This document shows, piece after piece, positions 44,351 to 53,424 of a stretch of 64,000 nt of DNA (the stretch's first letter is position 1; every line of letters begins with the position of its first letter). The notes below the pieces were generated by a model. It ran no database searches and was not told the DNA's origin. It saw nothing but the letters and a program-made list of their open reading frames with translations. Origin of the DNA: Mycolicibacterium aichiense (lineage in GTDB: Bacteria > Actinomycetota > Actinomycetes > Mycobacteriales > Mycobacteriaceae); the NCBI RefSeq assembly GCF_010726245.1, contig NZ_AP022561.1, forward strand, positions 4,774,001 through 4,838,000. The letters run 5' to 3'. The position numbers and the translations under genes were made by a program.

Positions 44351-45607
44351 TCAGTGCAGTGCACTGCCTTTGAGCCACTCGCTCCATGGCACTGTCCAGT
44401 CGCCGTTCTGGGTCAGCTGAAGGGGCGGGCCGCCGGTGTTCTTCACTTCCACCACGTCACCGGGCACGGAGAAGTCATAGAACCAGGCGGCGTTCTCCCC
44501 GCTGAGGTTCAGGCAACCATGCGAGGTGTCGGTGTTGCCCTGCGCCCACACGGTTGCGTTCAGCTGATGCAGATAGATGCCGTCCGGGCTGATCCGAGTG
44601 GCGTACGGGATTGTTTCGCGATAGCCCAGCCGCGAGTTGATCGGCAACCCATAGGTGGACGAATCCATGATCACCGGGTTGGCCTTGTCCATCACGGTGT
44701 AGACACCGGGCGGGGTCCAGAACGACAGGGTCTGCCCGCCGATCGTCTCGGTGCCGCCGCGGCCCATCGACGTCGGCATGGTGCGCACCAGCTTGCCGTT
44801 GTCGAAGACGCTGACCTGCTTGGTCGTGTCGTCCGCGACGGACACGTGCGAATCGCCGATGGTGAATGTCGCGGAGGAGTCCTGTTCGCCATAAAGGCCG
44901 TCACCGAGGGGCACCCCGTAGATGTTGGCCCGCACAGTCACCGAAGTGCCTGGGGCGTAATACTTTTCGGGACGCCAGTGGGCTGTTTGGTCGTCCATCC
45001 AGTACCAGGATCCGCGCACCGGCGGGTTGGTGGTGACCGACATATGACGCTCGGCGGCGGCCCGGTCGCTGATGGGTTCACCGAAGTGCGCGACGACGAC
45101 GGTGCCGATTCCCAGCCGGGCACCGTCGATCGGCTGCCAGCCCGCCGCGGTGAAGGACACCTGGGTCTGATCGCTGGGCACCAGCGTCTGGAACGTCGAC
45201 GACATCGTGGACGGCACCCCGCCGGGGCCACGCGCCTCGACGGTGAGGGTGTAGGAGCGCCCGTAGCCCAGCGGCACGGTCGGCTTCCAGGTCTTGAAGT
45301 CCGGCGTGACGACACCCGGGATCGGCTTGTCAGCGTCGTTGACCATCGTGACGTGGGTCAGCATGCCGGTGTTGGCGACGACGGTGATCCCACCGAGCGG
45401 GTCGACGTCGGTGGCGCCGTCGGCCGGTGTGAGAGTGACCGCGGCAGGATCCTTCGACGGCGCCGGCTGAGGAGTGAGGGCGGCGGCCTCAGTGCGGCAG
45501 TGCTCGGGGCAATGGGGCGCGGAGGTGACGACGACTCCGCCGAGCATGGCCAGCACCGCCAGAACCACACCGAGGCAGGCTCCACGGGCACGACGACTCA
45601 CGGTCAA
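44351..45607 (-). CDS. L,D-transpeptidase (LdtB-like), copy 2
   Basis: 418 residues with the same order: N-terminal hydrophobic anchor (CLGVVLAVLAMLGGVVVTS), Ig-like domains (VTLTPADGATDVDPLGGITV; TNPPVRGSWYWMDDQTAHWR) and YkuD domain with IYLHQLN and TSHGCLNLS carrying His, His and Cys. The C-terminal tail WTVPWSEWLKGSALH ends as in copy 1. It is 166 bases upstream of copy 1 on the same strand, with A+T-rich sequence between, so each may have its own promoter. It is divergent from the NYN gene. Confidence 0.93.
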   Translation of the reverse strand: MTVSRRARGACLGVVLAVLAMLGGVVVTSAPHCPEHCRTEAAALTPQPAPSKDPAAVTLTPADGATDVDPLGGITVVANTGMLTHVTMVNDADKPIPGVVTPDFKTWKPTVPLGYGRSYTLTVEARGPGGVPSTMSSTFQTLVPSDQTQVSFTAAGWQPIDGARLGIGTVVVAHFGEPISDRAAAERHMSVTTNPPVRGSWYWMDDQTAHWRPEKYYAPGTSVTVRANIYGVPLGDGLYGEQDSSATFTIGDSHVSVADDTTKQVSVFDNGKLVRTMPTSMGRGGTETIGGQTLSFWTPPGVYTVMDKANPVIMDSSTYGLPINSRLGYRETIPYATRISPDGIYLHQLNATVWAQGNTDTSHGCLNLSGENAAWFYDFSVPGDVVEVKNTGGPPLQLTQNGDWTVPWSEWLKGSALH

Positions 45608-45756
45608 CTTGTTTGCTCCATGCGAAATTCACGAGGTTGGCCACTGTTGGCGGGATACCCGAATCAGCCGGGCCCCTGAAGCATAGACGCACCGACAGGG
45701 CTGCACGTTCGGGCAAAGGCGCGTGCCGCGTCACAACATGGACAAGACTCGAGCAC

Positions 45757-46626
45757 ATGACCGAACCTGGCGCCGCACGCGTTGCGGTGTACCTCGACTT
45801 CGACAACATCGTCATCTCCCGCTACGACCAGGTCAACGGCCGCAACTCTTTTCAGCGCGACAAGGCCAAGGGGTTGGAGGCCGCCAAGCTGGCCCGGGCT
45901 CGTGTTGATGTGGGAGCGATCCTGGACTTCGCATCGTCGTTCGGGACGGTGGTATTGACGCGTGCGTATGCCGACTGGTCGGCCGGCGTGAACGCCGAAT
46001 ACCAGCAGCAGCTGGTGGGCCGGGCGGTGGACTTGGTGCAGCTGTTCCCCGCCGCGGCGTACGGAAAGAACGCCGCCGACATCCGGTTGGCCGTCGACGC
46101 CGTCGAAGACATGTTCCGGCTGCCCGACCTCACGCACGTGGTGATCGTCGCCGGCGATTCCGACTACATACCGCTCGCGCAGCGCTGCAAGCGGCTGGGC
46201 CGCTATGTGGTCGGCATCGGTGTGGCCGGGTCGTCCAGCCGGGCGCTCGCGGCGGCCTGCGACGACTTCGTTATCTACGACTCCCTGCCCGGTGTTCCGG
46301 AAGTGGAGCCGACGGCAACCGAGGAACCACCGAAGCGGACCAGGCGTGCGAAGGCGGCCGACAACGACGCCGACAACGACAAGGAGTCGCCCGATCCGCA
46401 GACCGCGGCCACCGCGCTGTTGCAGCGGGCGCTGCAGATCGGTCTGGGCAAGGACGACGCCGACTGGCTGCACAACTCTGCGGTCAAGGCCCAGATGAAG
46501 CGGATGGACCCGTCGTTCTCGGAGAAGTCGTTGGGGTTCAAGTCGTTCAGCGACTTCCTGCGATCCCGCACCGACGTCGTGGAGCTCGACGAAAGCTCCA
46601 CGACCCGGATGGTCAAACTGCGTTAG
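45757..46626 (+). CDS. NYN-domain (PIN-like) RNase protein with C-terminal LOTUS/OST-HTH-type domain
   Basis: 289 residues from ATG at 45757; an upstream frame to 45613 is not conserved. The NYN fold shows VAVYLDFDNIVISRYD, DWSAGVNAEYQQQL, AADIRLAVDAVEDM and VIVAGDSDYIPLAQRCK, carrying the four acidic residues expected for metal-dependent RNA cleavage. An acidic, Lys-rich linker leads to a C-terminal ~80-residue segment (VKAQMKRMDPSFSEKSLGFK, SFSDFLRSRTDVVEL) with OST-HTH character. It probably processes RNA. The target is unknown. Confidence 0.8.
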   Translation: MTEPGAARVAVYLDFDNIVISRYDQVNGRNSFQRDKAKGLEAAKLARARVDVGAILDFASSFGTVVLTRAYADWSAGVNAEYQQQLVGRAVDLVQLFPAAAYGKNAADIRLAVDAVEDMFRLPDLTHVVIVAGDSDYIPLAQRCKRLGRYVVGIGVAGSSSRALAAACDDFVIYDSLPGVPEVEPTATEEPPKRTRRAKAADNDADNDKESPDPQTAATALLQRALQIGLGKDDADWLHNSAVKAQMKRMDPSFSEKSLGFKSFSDFLRSRTDVVELDESSTTRMVKLR

Positions 46627-47177
46627 CTGCGGGGACGACGCGCCAGCAGCCACGCCTGGCCGTCGCCCTCCCCCGCGGCCAGCGACCGCAATCCGGCGAA
46701 CGCGTCCCGGAGCTCACCGCGGCGAGCGCGGAACGGCCCCCGCTCGGCGCCGACCTCGCTGAGGACACTGATCGCCAGCAGTCCGCCTGCCGCGAGTCTG
46801 TCTCCGATCGCCGGATACAGAGTGGGGTCGCGGAACCGGTGGCACAGGATCACCGCTGCCGGCGGCCCCGGGGGAAGTCCGTCGTCGAGATCGGTGACCG
46901 AAAAAGCGCAACGATTGCTGACTCCGTGGCGGGCGGCCAAGCCTTGGGCTTGCTCGATCGCGACGGCCGAGACGTCCACACCCTCGACGGTCAGGCCGCG
47001 CTCAGCCAGCCAGACGGACGCCTGCCCGAATCCGCAGGCCAATTCCACCGCGTGGCCCGCGATCGGGAACTCGTCTGAGTAGGGCACGAACACCTCGGGC
47101 AGACACGGCGGCCCGGCTGTCCGGCCCGAATATTTGCCGTCCCAGCGGACGCCGTCGGCCTCGGCCACGCCGACCAC
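46623..47177 (-). CDS. Class I SAM-dependent methyltransferase
   Basis: 184 residues. SAM motif I is AVELACGFGQASVWLAERG, followed by VEGVDVSAVAIEQA and a FRDPTLYPAIGDRL region. It resembles TehB-like/thiopurine-type small methyltransferases. The 3' end overlaps the convergent NYN stop by four bases. No substrate is indicated by neighbours. Confidence 0.75.
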   Translation of the reverse strand: MVGVAEADGVRWDGKYSGRTAGPPCLPEVFVPYSDEFPIAGHAVELACGFGQASVWLAERGLTVEGVDVSAVAIEQAQGLAARHGVSNRCAFSVTDLDDGLPPGPPAAVILCHRFRDPTLYPAIGDRLAAGGLLAISVLSEVGAERGPFRARRGELRDAFAGLRSLAAGEGDGQAWLLARRPRS

Positions 47178-47275
47178 CGTAGTCGGCGAAATGGCCTCGC
47201 ACGGCGATGATTGAGATCAGTCTGAATGGGTACACCGCGTCGGATTGCTACCCCCGCACTGAGGACGGAACGCCT

Positions 47276-48205
47276 GTGACTGACACACCCCGTACAACGT
47301 CTCCCTCATCGCAGTGGCTGTCGAAGTCCGCGTCCCAGACCCGCGGGTCGGACAAGAAGGAAGTGCAGTTCCACTACGACATTTCCAACGACTTCTTCAA
47401 GCTGTGGCAGGACCCCACTCAGACGTACAGCTGTGCCTACTTCGAGCGCGACGACATGACCCTCGAAGAAGCGCAGATGGCCAAGGTCGACCTCTCGCTG
47501 GGCAAGCTCGGCTTGGAGCCGGGCATGACGCTGTTGGACATCGGCTGCGGTTGGGGTTCGACGATTCAGCGCGCCGTGGAGAAATACGACGTGAACGTCA
47601 TCGGTCTCACGTTGTCGGAGAACCAGAAGCAGCACATCGAGCAGAACCGGTTCCCGAACATCGACACCACCCGCAGCATGGAGGTTCGGCTGCAGCCGTG
47701 GGAGGAGTTCGACGGGAAGGTCGACCGGATCGTGTCGATCGGCGCCTTCGAGCATTTCGGCTTCAACAAGTACGACGACTACTTCAAGAAGACCTTCAGC
47801 TGGATGCCCGACGACGGGGTGATGCTGCTACACACGATCATCATTCCGGAGGACGAGGAGATCAAAGCCAAGAAGCTTCCGCTGACGATGTCGCGGGTGC
47901 GCTTCATCAAGTTCATCATGGACGAGATCTATCCCGGTGGCCGGTTGCCGCTCGCCTCGATGGTCCGTCAGCACGCCGTCACCGCGGGCTACAACGTGAC
48001 CCGCGAGCAGCACCTGCAAGCCCATTACGCCCGCACGCTGGATACCTGGGCAGCGAACTTGGAAGCCAAGAAGGACCAGGCGATTGCGATCACGTCCGAA
48101 GAGATCTACGAGCGCTTCGACAAGTACCTGACGGGGTGCGCGGACCTGTTTCGCAACGGCTACACCGACATATGCCAGTTCACGTGTGAAAAGGCAATCG
48201 GTTAG
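47276..48205 (+). CDS. Cyclopropane/mycolic-acid synthase family methyltransferase (CmaA/PcaA-like)
   Basis: 309 residues from GTG at 47276 (ATG at 47207 is an alternative). The sequence has [40 protein letters not shown], the SAM motif [20 protein letters not shown] and [18 protein letters not shown]. These match the Cma/Mma/Pca group that methylates or cyclopropanates unsaturated meromycolate chains. Conserved EAFEHFG is changed to GAFEHFG as in some family members. The position two genes from FAS-II-related genes fits mycolate modification. Confidence 0.9.
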   Translation: MTDTPRTTSPSSQWLSKSASQTRGSDKKEVQFHYDISNDFFKLWQDPTQTYSCAYFERDDMTLEEAQMAKVDLSLGKLGLEPGMTLLDIGCGWGSTIQRAVEKYDVNVIGLTLSENQKQHIEQNRFPNIDTTRSMEVRLQPWEEFDGKVDRIVSIGAFEHFGFNKYDDYFKKTFSWMPDDGVMLLHTIIIPEDEEIKAKKLPLTMSRVRFIKFIMDEIYPGGRLPLASMVRQHAVTAGYNVTREQHLQAHYARTLDTWAANLEAKKDQAIAITSEEIYERFDKYLTGCADLFRNGYTDICQFTCEKAIG

Positions 48206-48269
48206 CCTTTTTTCACAAGTCGGCGTCGTGACGGCGTATACATCTCGAGCAGAGGGGGTCAGGCCGACT

Positions 48270-49154
48270 ATGACGGAAAGTGGTTCAGGCTCAACGAAGC
48301 TGCGGCCGGCCTACGAGGATGTCCAGGCGCATTACGATCTCTCGAACGACTTCTTTGCGCTCTTTCAGGATCCGTCGCGCACGTACAGCTGCGCGTACTT
48401 CGAGCGTGACGACTCCTCACTCGAAGAGGCACAGCTCGCGAAAATCGATCTGGCGCTGGACAAGTTGGGCTTACAGCCCGGAATGACCTTGCTCGACGTC
48501 GGTTGCGGCTGGGGCTCGGTGATGAAGCGCGCAGCGCAAAGATTCGACGTGAACACACTCGGCTTGACGTTGAGCAGAAATCAACGCGCACTGGGCCAAG
48601 AGGTCCTCGATGCCGTCGAGACCACGCGGTCTCGGCAAATTCAGCTGCGCGGCTGGGAAGAGTTCGACGAGCCGGTCGATCGGATCGTCAGCATCGAAGC
48701 GTTCGAGGCGTTCCCGAAGGATCGTTATGCCGCGTTCTTCGACACCTGCCACCGCGTGATGCCCGACGACGGGCGAATGGTCTTGCAGACGATCATGGGC
48801 CACCCGCTGAAACGCTGGCCGGAACTCGGCATCCCGATCGTGATGTCGGATCTGAAGTTCATGCGGTTCATCTCCAAAGAGATCTTCCCGGGCGGCGCGG
48901 TGCCCTGCGATGAGGACGTCGTCGAGTTCTCGGAGAAGGCCGGCTTCGCGGTGGAAGAGCTTCAATACCTGACGCCGCACTACGTGCGCACCCTCGACAT
49001 CTGGTCGGAGCGGCTGGAGGCTGCGCGGGATCGGGCCGTCGAGGTGACGTCGGTCGAGGTGTACGACCGCTACATGCGCTACCTCGTCGGCTGCTCGGAC
49101 TTCTTCCGCCGGGGCGTGTCCGAGGTCGGACAGTTCACCTTGGTCAAGCGCTGA
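48270..49154 (+). CDS. umaA: Mycolic-acid methyltransferase family protein (UmaA-like)
   Basis: 294 residues from ATG at 48270; the longer GTG frame from 48186 overlaps the preceding gene. RPAYEDVQAHYDLSNDFFAL, LLDVGCGWGSVMKRAAQRFD, IEAFEAFPKDRYAAFFDTCH and the C-terminus FFRRGVSEVGQFTLVKR are closest to UmaA among the family. UmaA's exact reaction is debated. It is a tandem relative of the previous gene, 64 bases downstream, and probably shares its transcript. It ends immediately against the convergent ketosynthase-like gene. Confidence 0.87.
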   Translation: MTESGSGSTKLRPAYEDVQAHYDLSNDFFALFQDPSRTYSCAYFERDDSSLEEAQLAKIDLALDKLGLQPGMTLLDVGCGWGSVMKRAAQRFDVNTLGLTLSRNQRALGQEVLDAVETTRSRQIQLRGWEEFDEPVDRIVSIEAFEAFPKDRYAAFFDTCHRVMPDDGRMVLQTIMGHPLKRWPELGIPIVMSDLKFMRFISKEIFPGGAVPCDEDVVEFSEKAGFAVEELQYLTPHYVRTLDIWSERLEAARDRAVEVTSVEVYDRYMRYLVGCSDFFRRGVSEVGQFTLVKR

Positions 49155-50405
49155 TCAGGCGGCACCGAACGTCAGCACCACGTTGTAGCCACCCATGCCC
49201 ATCGTGGTGCTGACGGCATAGCGGTAGTCAGCCCTGCGGGGCCGGTCGACCACCACGTCGAGGTCGATCTCGGGATCGAGGTCCTTCAGGTTGCGGGTGG
49301 CCGGCACGACACCGTCGCGCAGCGCCTGCACCGTGAGCACCGCCTCGATCGCACCCGCGGCACCCAGCGAGTGGCCGAGCGCCGCCTTGGGTGCGTAGAC
49401 CGCGGGCGTGTGACCGCCGAAGGCGCGCCGGATCGCGCGGGCCTCGGCGAGGTCGCCGGACGTCGTTCCGGTGGCGTGGGCGTTGACGTGGTCGATGTCG
49501 GATGGCTGCAGCCCGGCCAGGTCGATCGCGTGAGAGATCGCGGCAGCGGCCGTCTCTCCGGTCGGGTCCGGTTCGAGTAGGTCGTAGGCGTCGGAATTCG
49601 TCGAAGCGCCCAGGAGACGGGCCAGGATCGGCGCGCCGCGGGCCTTGGCATGCTCTTCGGTTTCGATGAGCAACATGGCGGCGCCCTCACCGAGCACCAT
49701 CCCATCGCGATGCCGGTCGAAGGGGCGGCACGCGCCGGCCGGATCGTCGTTGTTGGTGGACAGCAGGCCGAGCTCGTGGAAGGCGGCCACCGGCACCGCC
49801 TCGATCTGGGTCTCGACTGCGCCGCAGATCGCGACATCGGCCTCCCCCAACACGATGTGCCGCCAGGCCTGCGCGATCGCGCCCGCACCGGACGCATCGC
49901 CCATCAACGGCGCAATCACACCGGCTCTTGCCTTGCGTTCCAACCCCACCGCGGCGGCCGGCGCATTCGGCATGTGCATCTGGACCGCCAGCGGTGACAT
50001 CGCCCTCAGACCGCGGGCGTGCCAGTCGACGGCGCCTTCCGCGATTTCTTCGGTGTTCGCCAGGGCCGTGCCGATCGAGACCAGCAGCCGACTGGTGTCG
50101 ACCTCGGGTGAGCCGGCGGCCGCCCAGAGCCTGCGGCCCACCACGGTCGACATCTTGCCCAGATAGGACAGCCGGCGAAGCTCGACACGGTTGAGGTGTT
50201 CGTCGAAGTCTTCGCGCAGCGCTCCGCCGATCCGCACCGGCGAGTCGTATTCATGGATGAACCACTTGTCGAGCTGGCGGATGCCACTGGCGCCCTCGAG
50301 CAATTGCTGCCAGGTTTCTTCGGCGTCCGCTGCCAGAGCAGTCGTCGAGGCCACTGCCGTGACCACCACATCGGCGAGTCCGTCGCCGGTCCGCAACGCT
50401 GTCAT
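49155..50405 (-). CDS. KasA/KasB-like beta-ketoacyl-ACP synthase lacking the catalytic cysteine
   Basis: 416 residues of KAS I/II thiolase fold, the length of KasA/KasB. GSHPF-type landmarks are replaced by VNAHATGTTSGD and YAPKAALGHSLGAAGAIE, where both active-site His and the Lys are kept. The nucleophile position, Cys in the KasA motif VSACSSGSEAI, reads LMGDASGAGAI here, so Cys is Asp (codon GAT). Condensation through a Cys thioester is not possible as usual. It could be a decarboxylase/priming (KSQ-like) or chain-length-factor-like partner of a true KAS. It is convergent with the umaA-like gene. Confidence 0.85.
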   Translation of the reverse strand: MTALRTGDGLADVVVTAVASTTALAADAEETWQQLLEGASGIRQLDKWFIHEYDSPVRIGGALREDFDEHLNRVELRRLSYLGKMSTVVGRRLWAAAGSPEVDTSRLLVSIGTALANTEEIAEGAVDWHARGLRAMSPLAVQMHMPNAPAAAVGLERKARAGVIAPLMGDASGAGAIAQAWRHIVLGEADVAICGAVETQIEAVPVAAFHELGLLSTNNDDPAGACRPFDRHRDGMVLGEGAAMLLIETEEHAKARGAPILARLLGASTNSDAYDLLEPDPTGETAAAAISHAIDLAGLQPSDIDHVNAHATGTTSGDLAEARAIRRAFGGHTPAVYAPKAALGHSLGAAGAIEAVLTVQALRDGVVPATRNLKDLDPEIDLDVVVDRPRRADYRYAVSTTMGMGGYNVVLTFGAA

Positions 50406-50671
50406 AACCGCTGACCCCTTCGGTCGCGTCCAAGGTGACGCGAGGGATACCCGCTACTCCGGGAATATATACCGGCGTCAAGCTGATATGCTTGCAACAA
50501 CGTTGGCTGCTCGAAACGGCTGCCAGCACGTCGTGGAACACCTTCACTTCACCGGCACAACCGCTCTGCGGAAGCCGAGTTCAGCTGATCAGTGCCACCA
50601 AGCACACAGTCTCGCGGCGATCGATTTTGCCCTCCGGCAATCTCGCCATGTATCGATGCCCGAAAGGCTTC
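50406..50671 (+). other. Leader region of the DEAD-box helicase gene
   Basis: About 270 bases between divergent genes. A longer in-frame reading of the helicase is open from 50435 but encodes no helicase homology. It presumably holds both promoters and a 5' untranslated region, as is common for cold-inducible helicase genes. No specific element was identified. Confidence 0.4.
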
Positions 50672-52054
50672 ATGAATCCCGAATTGACGTTCGCCGATCT
50701 CGGCGTGCGCCCCTCATTGGTGCGCGCACTGTCCGACGGCGGCATCACCCATCCCTTCCCGATCCAGGTCTCGACCCTGCCGGACACTCTGGCCGGCCGC
50801 GACGTGCTCGGTCGGGGCAAGACCGGCAGCGGCAAGACGCTGGCGTTCTCCATTCCGCTGGTCAGCCGGCTGGCTGACACCACCCGTCGCTCATCCCGAC
50901 CCTCGGGCCTGGTCCTGGCGCCCACTCGCGAGCTGGCCACCCAGATCACCGCGGCGCTGCAGCCGCTGGCTGAGGCTGCCGGTCTGCGGGTCACCACCAT
51001 CTTCGGTGGCGTTCCGCAGAATAAGCAGGTCAAGGCTCTGCAGGCCGGCGTCGACATCGTCGTCGCCTGCCCTGGGCGTCTGGAAGACCTGATGCGCCAG
51101 CGCCTGATCACGCTCGACGCCGTCGAGATCACCGTGATCGACGAGGCCGACCACATGGCCGACCTGGGCTTCCTGCCCGGCGTGACCCGAATCCTCGCTG
51201 CCACCCCGGCCGGCGGGCAGCGCCTGCTGTTCTCGGCGACCCTGGACAACGGCGTCGACAAGCTGGTGGCCCGGTTCCTGCGCGACCAGGTGTCGCACTC
51301 GGTCGACTCGGACACGTCGCCGGTCGACGCGATGACCCACCACGTGTTCCACGTGGCCGGCGTCGATGCCAAGAAGGACTTGGTGCACGCCCTGGCCTCG
51401 GGCACCGGACGCCGAATCCTGTTCCTGCGCACCAAACATCACGCCCGCAAGCTGGCCAAGCAGCTCACCCAGGCCGGTATCCCGTCAGTTGATCTGCACG
51501 GCAACCTTTCTCAGCCTGCCCGCGACCGCAACCTGGCGGCGTTCGCCGCCGGGACGGCCCGGGTTCTGGTCGCGACCGACATCGCCGCCCGCGGTGTCCA
51601 CGTCGACGACGTCGAGCTGGTCGTCCACATCGACCCGCCCGCCGAACACAAGGCATACCTACATCGCTCGGGTCGTACCGCGCGAGCCGGACGCACCGGC
51701 GACGTGGTCACTGTGGTGCTGCCCGAGCAGCGCCGCGACACCCAGGCCCTGCTGCGCAAGGCCGGCATCAAGGCCACCCCGCAACAGGTTTCGGCAGATT
51801 CCGAGCCCGTGCAGGCGTTGGTCGGCGAGGTCGCCGCATACCAGGCGCCGCCGCCCGCGCCGGCGCCTGCTGCGCCTCGCCGCGCGTCCACACCGGGCCG
51901 CGGCCGTGGCGGCCAGGCTCGAGGCGGCCAGTCCGGCCAGTCTCGTGGTGGCCAGTCTCGTAATGGCCAGCCCGGCAGCAACCAGTCTCACGGTGGCGGC
52001 CAGCCCGGCCGCCGTCGTGCCCGTCGGCCGCGCTCAGCGGTTGGCACCAACTAG
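50672..52054 (+). CDS. DEAD-box RNA helicase
   Basis: 460 residues from ATG at 50672 (GAAAGG 5-6 bases upstream). The Q motif is LTFADLGVRPSLVRALS, motif I is GKTGSGKT, Ia is APTRELA, II is VIDEADHMAD, III is SAT, IV-VI are ILFLRTKHHARKL, ARVLVATDIAARGVHVDDVE and HRSGRTARAG. Motif II is DEAD. After ~380 the tail is basic and Gly/Gln/Ser/Arg-rich (GGQSGQSRGGQSRNGQPG), an RNA-binding RGG-like extension. It resembles RhlE/CsdA-type helicases acting on rRNA or mRNA structure. A cold-shock gene follows 76 bases downstream. Confidence 0.95.
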   Translation: MNPELTFADLGVRPSLVRALSDGGITHPFPIQVSTLPDTLAGRDVLGRGKTGSGKTLAFSIPLVSRLADTTRRSSRPSGLVLAPTRELATQITAALQPLAEAAGLRVTTIFGGVPQNKQVKALQAGVDIVVACPGRLEDLMRQRLITLDAVEITVIDEADHMADLGFLPGVTRILAATPAGGQRLLFSATLDNGVDKLVARFLRDQVSHSVDSDTSPVDAMTHHVFHVAGVDAKKDLVHALASGTGRRILFLRTKHHARKLAKQLTQAGIPSVDLHGNLSQPARDRNLAAFAAGTARVLVATDIAARGVHVDDVELVVHIDPPAEHKAYLHRSGRTARAGRTGDVVTVVLPEQRRDTQALLRKAGIKATPQQVSADSEPVQALVGEVAAYQAPPPAPAPAAPRRASTPGRGRGGQARGGQSGQSRGGQSRNGQPGSNQSHGGGQPGRRRARRPRSAVGTN

Positions 52055-52130
52055 ATTTCGTTCCGGCGGGCCCGCCGGGACGAGCAAGGGATGCCTTCGG
52101 CATCCATCTGAATGAGAGAAGAAGAAATAG

Positions 52131-52334
52131 ATGGCACAGGGAACTGTGAAATGGTTCAACGGCGAAAAGGGCTTCGGCTTCATCGCTCCTGACAGTGGCG
52201 AGCAGGATCTGTTCGTGCACTACTCGGAGATCCAGGGCAGCGGCTACAAGTCGCTCGAGGAGAACCAGCGTGTCCAGTTCGAGGTCGGACAGGGACCCAA
52301 GGGCCCCCAGGCGACGCGGGTTTCCGCGGTCTGA
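52131..52334 (+). CDS. cspA: Cold-shock protein, CspA family
   Basis: 67 residues: [20 protein letters not shown] with RNP1 (KGFGFI) and [11 protein letters not shown] (RNP2, VHYS in place of VHFS). It is a single OB-fold that binds single-stranded RNA/DNA. The ATG follows GAGAGAAGAAG. It lies 76 bases downstream of the DEAD-box helicase and is closed by a strong terminator, so the two form an RNA-remodelling unit. Confidence 0.96.
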   Translation: MAQGTVKWFNGEKGFGFIAPDSGEQDLFVHYSEIQGSGYKSLEENQRVQFEVGQGPKGPQATRVSAV

Positions 52335-52355
52335 CTCGGACCTCATACCACAAGC

Positions 52356-52396
52356 AAGGGCTGGTACGGCAATGCCGTACCAGCCCTTCGCTTTTG
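52356..52396. terminator. Strong terminator after cspA
   Basis: AAGGGCTGGTACGGC (52356-52370) and GCCGTACCAGCCCTT (52374-52388) are perfect 15-base arms with an AAT loop, followed by CGCTTTT. It lies between convergent cspA and TetR genes and can serve both. Confidence 0.88.
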
Positions 52397-52402
52397 GCAG
52401 GC

Positions 52403-53047
52403 TCAGGTCAGCGGCTCGATGAGTTGCCGGATCGCGTCGCACACTGCCGTGAGCGTGTGCTCGTCGCGGGTCGACAAGGTCAGTACAAACGAACCCTGGA
52501 TGAGCGCGAGCACCACATCGGCGAGATCTTCCGCGGCGCGGTCGGTGCGAACGTCGCCGCGCTCCTGGCCCGACGCGAACAGTGATGAGAGCCGCACCTT
52601 CCACCCCTCAATCTGGTCGGCAAGCTGCGGACGGAAGACGTCGGAGGTGGCGGCCACCTCGGTGGAGAATTTCCCGGTCAGGCAGGCCGTCTGAAAACCT
52701 GACTTGACGAAGACCTGGGACATGTCGCGGTAGTACCCGGTTACCTTGTCGGCGGTCGACAGGTCGGTTCTGGCCGCCCAGGTGGCGACCAGTTCACCCT
52801 GGAACCCCATGTATCGGTTCAAGACGGCTTGGCCGAATGCATCTTTGGATCCGAAGTGGTGGTAGAACGAGCCCTTCGGCACGCCGGCCTCCGCGAGGAC
52901 GGAGTCGATCGTGGTTCCATGGAAGCCGTTTTCATAGAACAACTTCGCGCCAGCGCGAAACAGCCGCTCCTTGTGCGAGAGCGCCGCTTCCTGCTGCGTC
53001 GTCATTCGAACCGCCTTCGAACCGTCGGTGAACTGGGCTTTCCCCAC
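52403..53047 (-). CDS. TetR/AcrR-family transcriptional regulator
   Basis: 214 residues from GTG at 53047; ATG at 53005 is another candidate. HTH: GAKLFYENGFHGTTIDSVLA then EAGVPKGSFYHHFGSKD. The C-terminal domain is of the AcrR/TetR_C_16-like type, with CLTGKFSTEVAATSD, which resembles regulators of quinone or electrophile responses (QacR/YdhM-NemR-like). Two palindromes lie just upstream, so it likely represses itself and the divergent genes. Confidence 0.85.
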   Translation of the reverse strand: MGKAQFTDGSKAVRMTTQQEAALSHKERLFRAGAKLFYENGFHGTTIDSVLAEAGVPKGSFYHHFGSKDAFGQAVLNRYMGFQGELVATWAARTDLSTADKVTGYYRDMSQVFVKSGFQTACLTGKFSTEVAATSDVFRPQLADQIEGWKVRLSSLFASGQERGDVRTDRAAEDLADVVLALIQGSFVLTLSTRDEHTLTAVCDAIRQLIEPLT

Positions 53048-53070
53048 TATAGGTCGCTTCTGACTGCGAT

Positions 53071-53127
53071 TAGACGATGTGGCCTAGACCACATCGTCTA
53101 GACCAGACAGACTAGACGATCTAGTCT
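53071..53127. promoter_or_regulatory. Two TetR-type operators
   Basis: TAGACGATGTGG (53071-53082) and CCACATCGTCTA (53089-53100) form a perfect 12+6+12 inverted repeat. AGACTAGA (53109-53116) and TCTAGTCT (53120-53127) form a second 8+3+8 repeat. Both contain TAGAC. They lie between the TetR gene start and the small ORF at 53161, so binding could control both directions. Confidence 0.7.
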
Positions 53128-53160
53128 AGCGCGAAGGGGTTGATCGAACGGAGGACCGTG

Positions 53161-53340
53161 ATGGTCGCTATCGGAGCCGGCGGACTGTCGCCGGGACGCT
53201 TCCTGAGCCGGGTCGCCGCATGGTTGCGTGCGCCCGTATTCGCCGAGCAGGAACCACGGGGTAAGAACCTCAACTCCGCACCGCCGCGCGCCGGCTTCGT
53301 GGAGCACTCAAGGATGTCACGGGAGATGTACCGCCTCTGA
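53161..53340 (+). CDS. Small ORF under TetR-operator control, unknown function
   Basis: 59 residues from ATG at 53161, with GGAGG 7 bases upstream. The frame is slightly longer (to 53140) without that site. The sequence starts VAIGAGGLSPGRFLSRVAAW and contains several Arg and Pro residues; no domain is recognised. Position directly after the divergent TetR operators and a good ribosome-binding site argue that it is translated. The enzyme gene downstream begins 84 bases after its stop. Confidence 0.45.
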   Translation: MVAIGAGGLSPGRFLSRVAAWLRAPVFAEQEPRGKNLNSAPPRAGFVEHSRMSREMYRL

Positions 53341-53424
53341 GGTGAGCTATGGTTGTGTGCCGTGGCCAGTCGGCTCCGCAGCCACGCCGTCAACGCGCCA
53401 CCCTCGGGAACAGAGGCCCATTGC

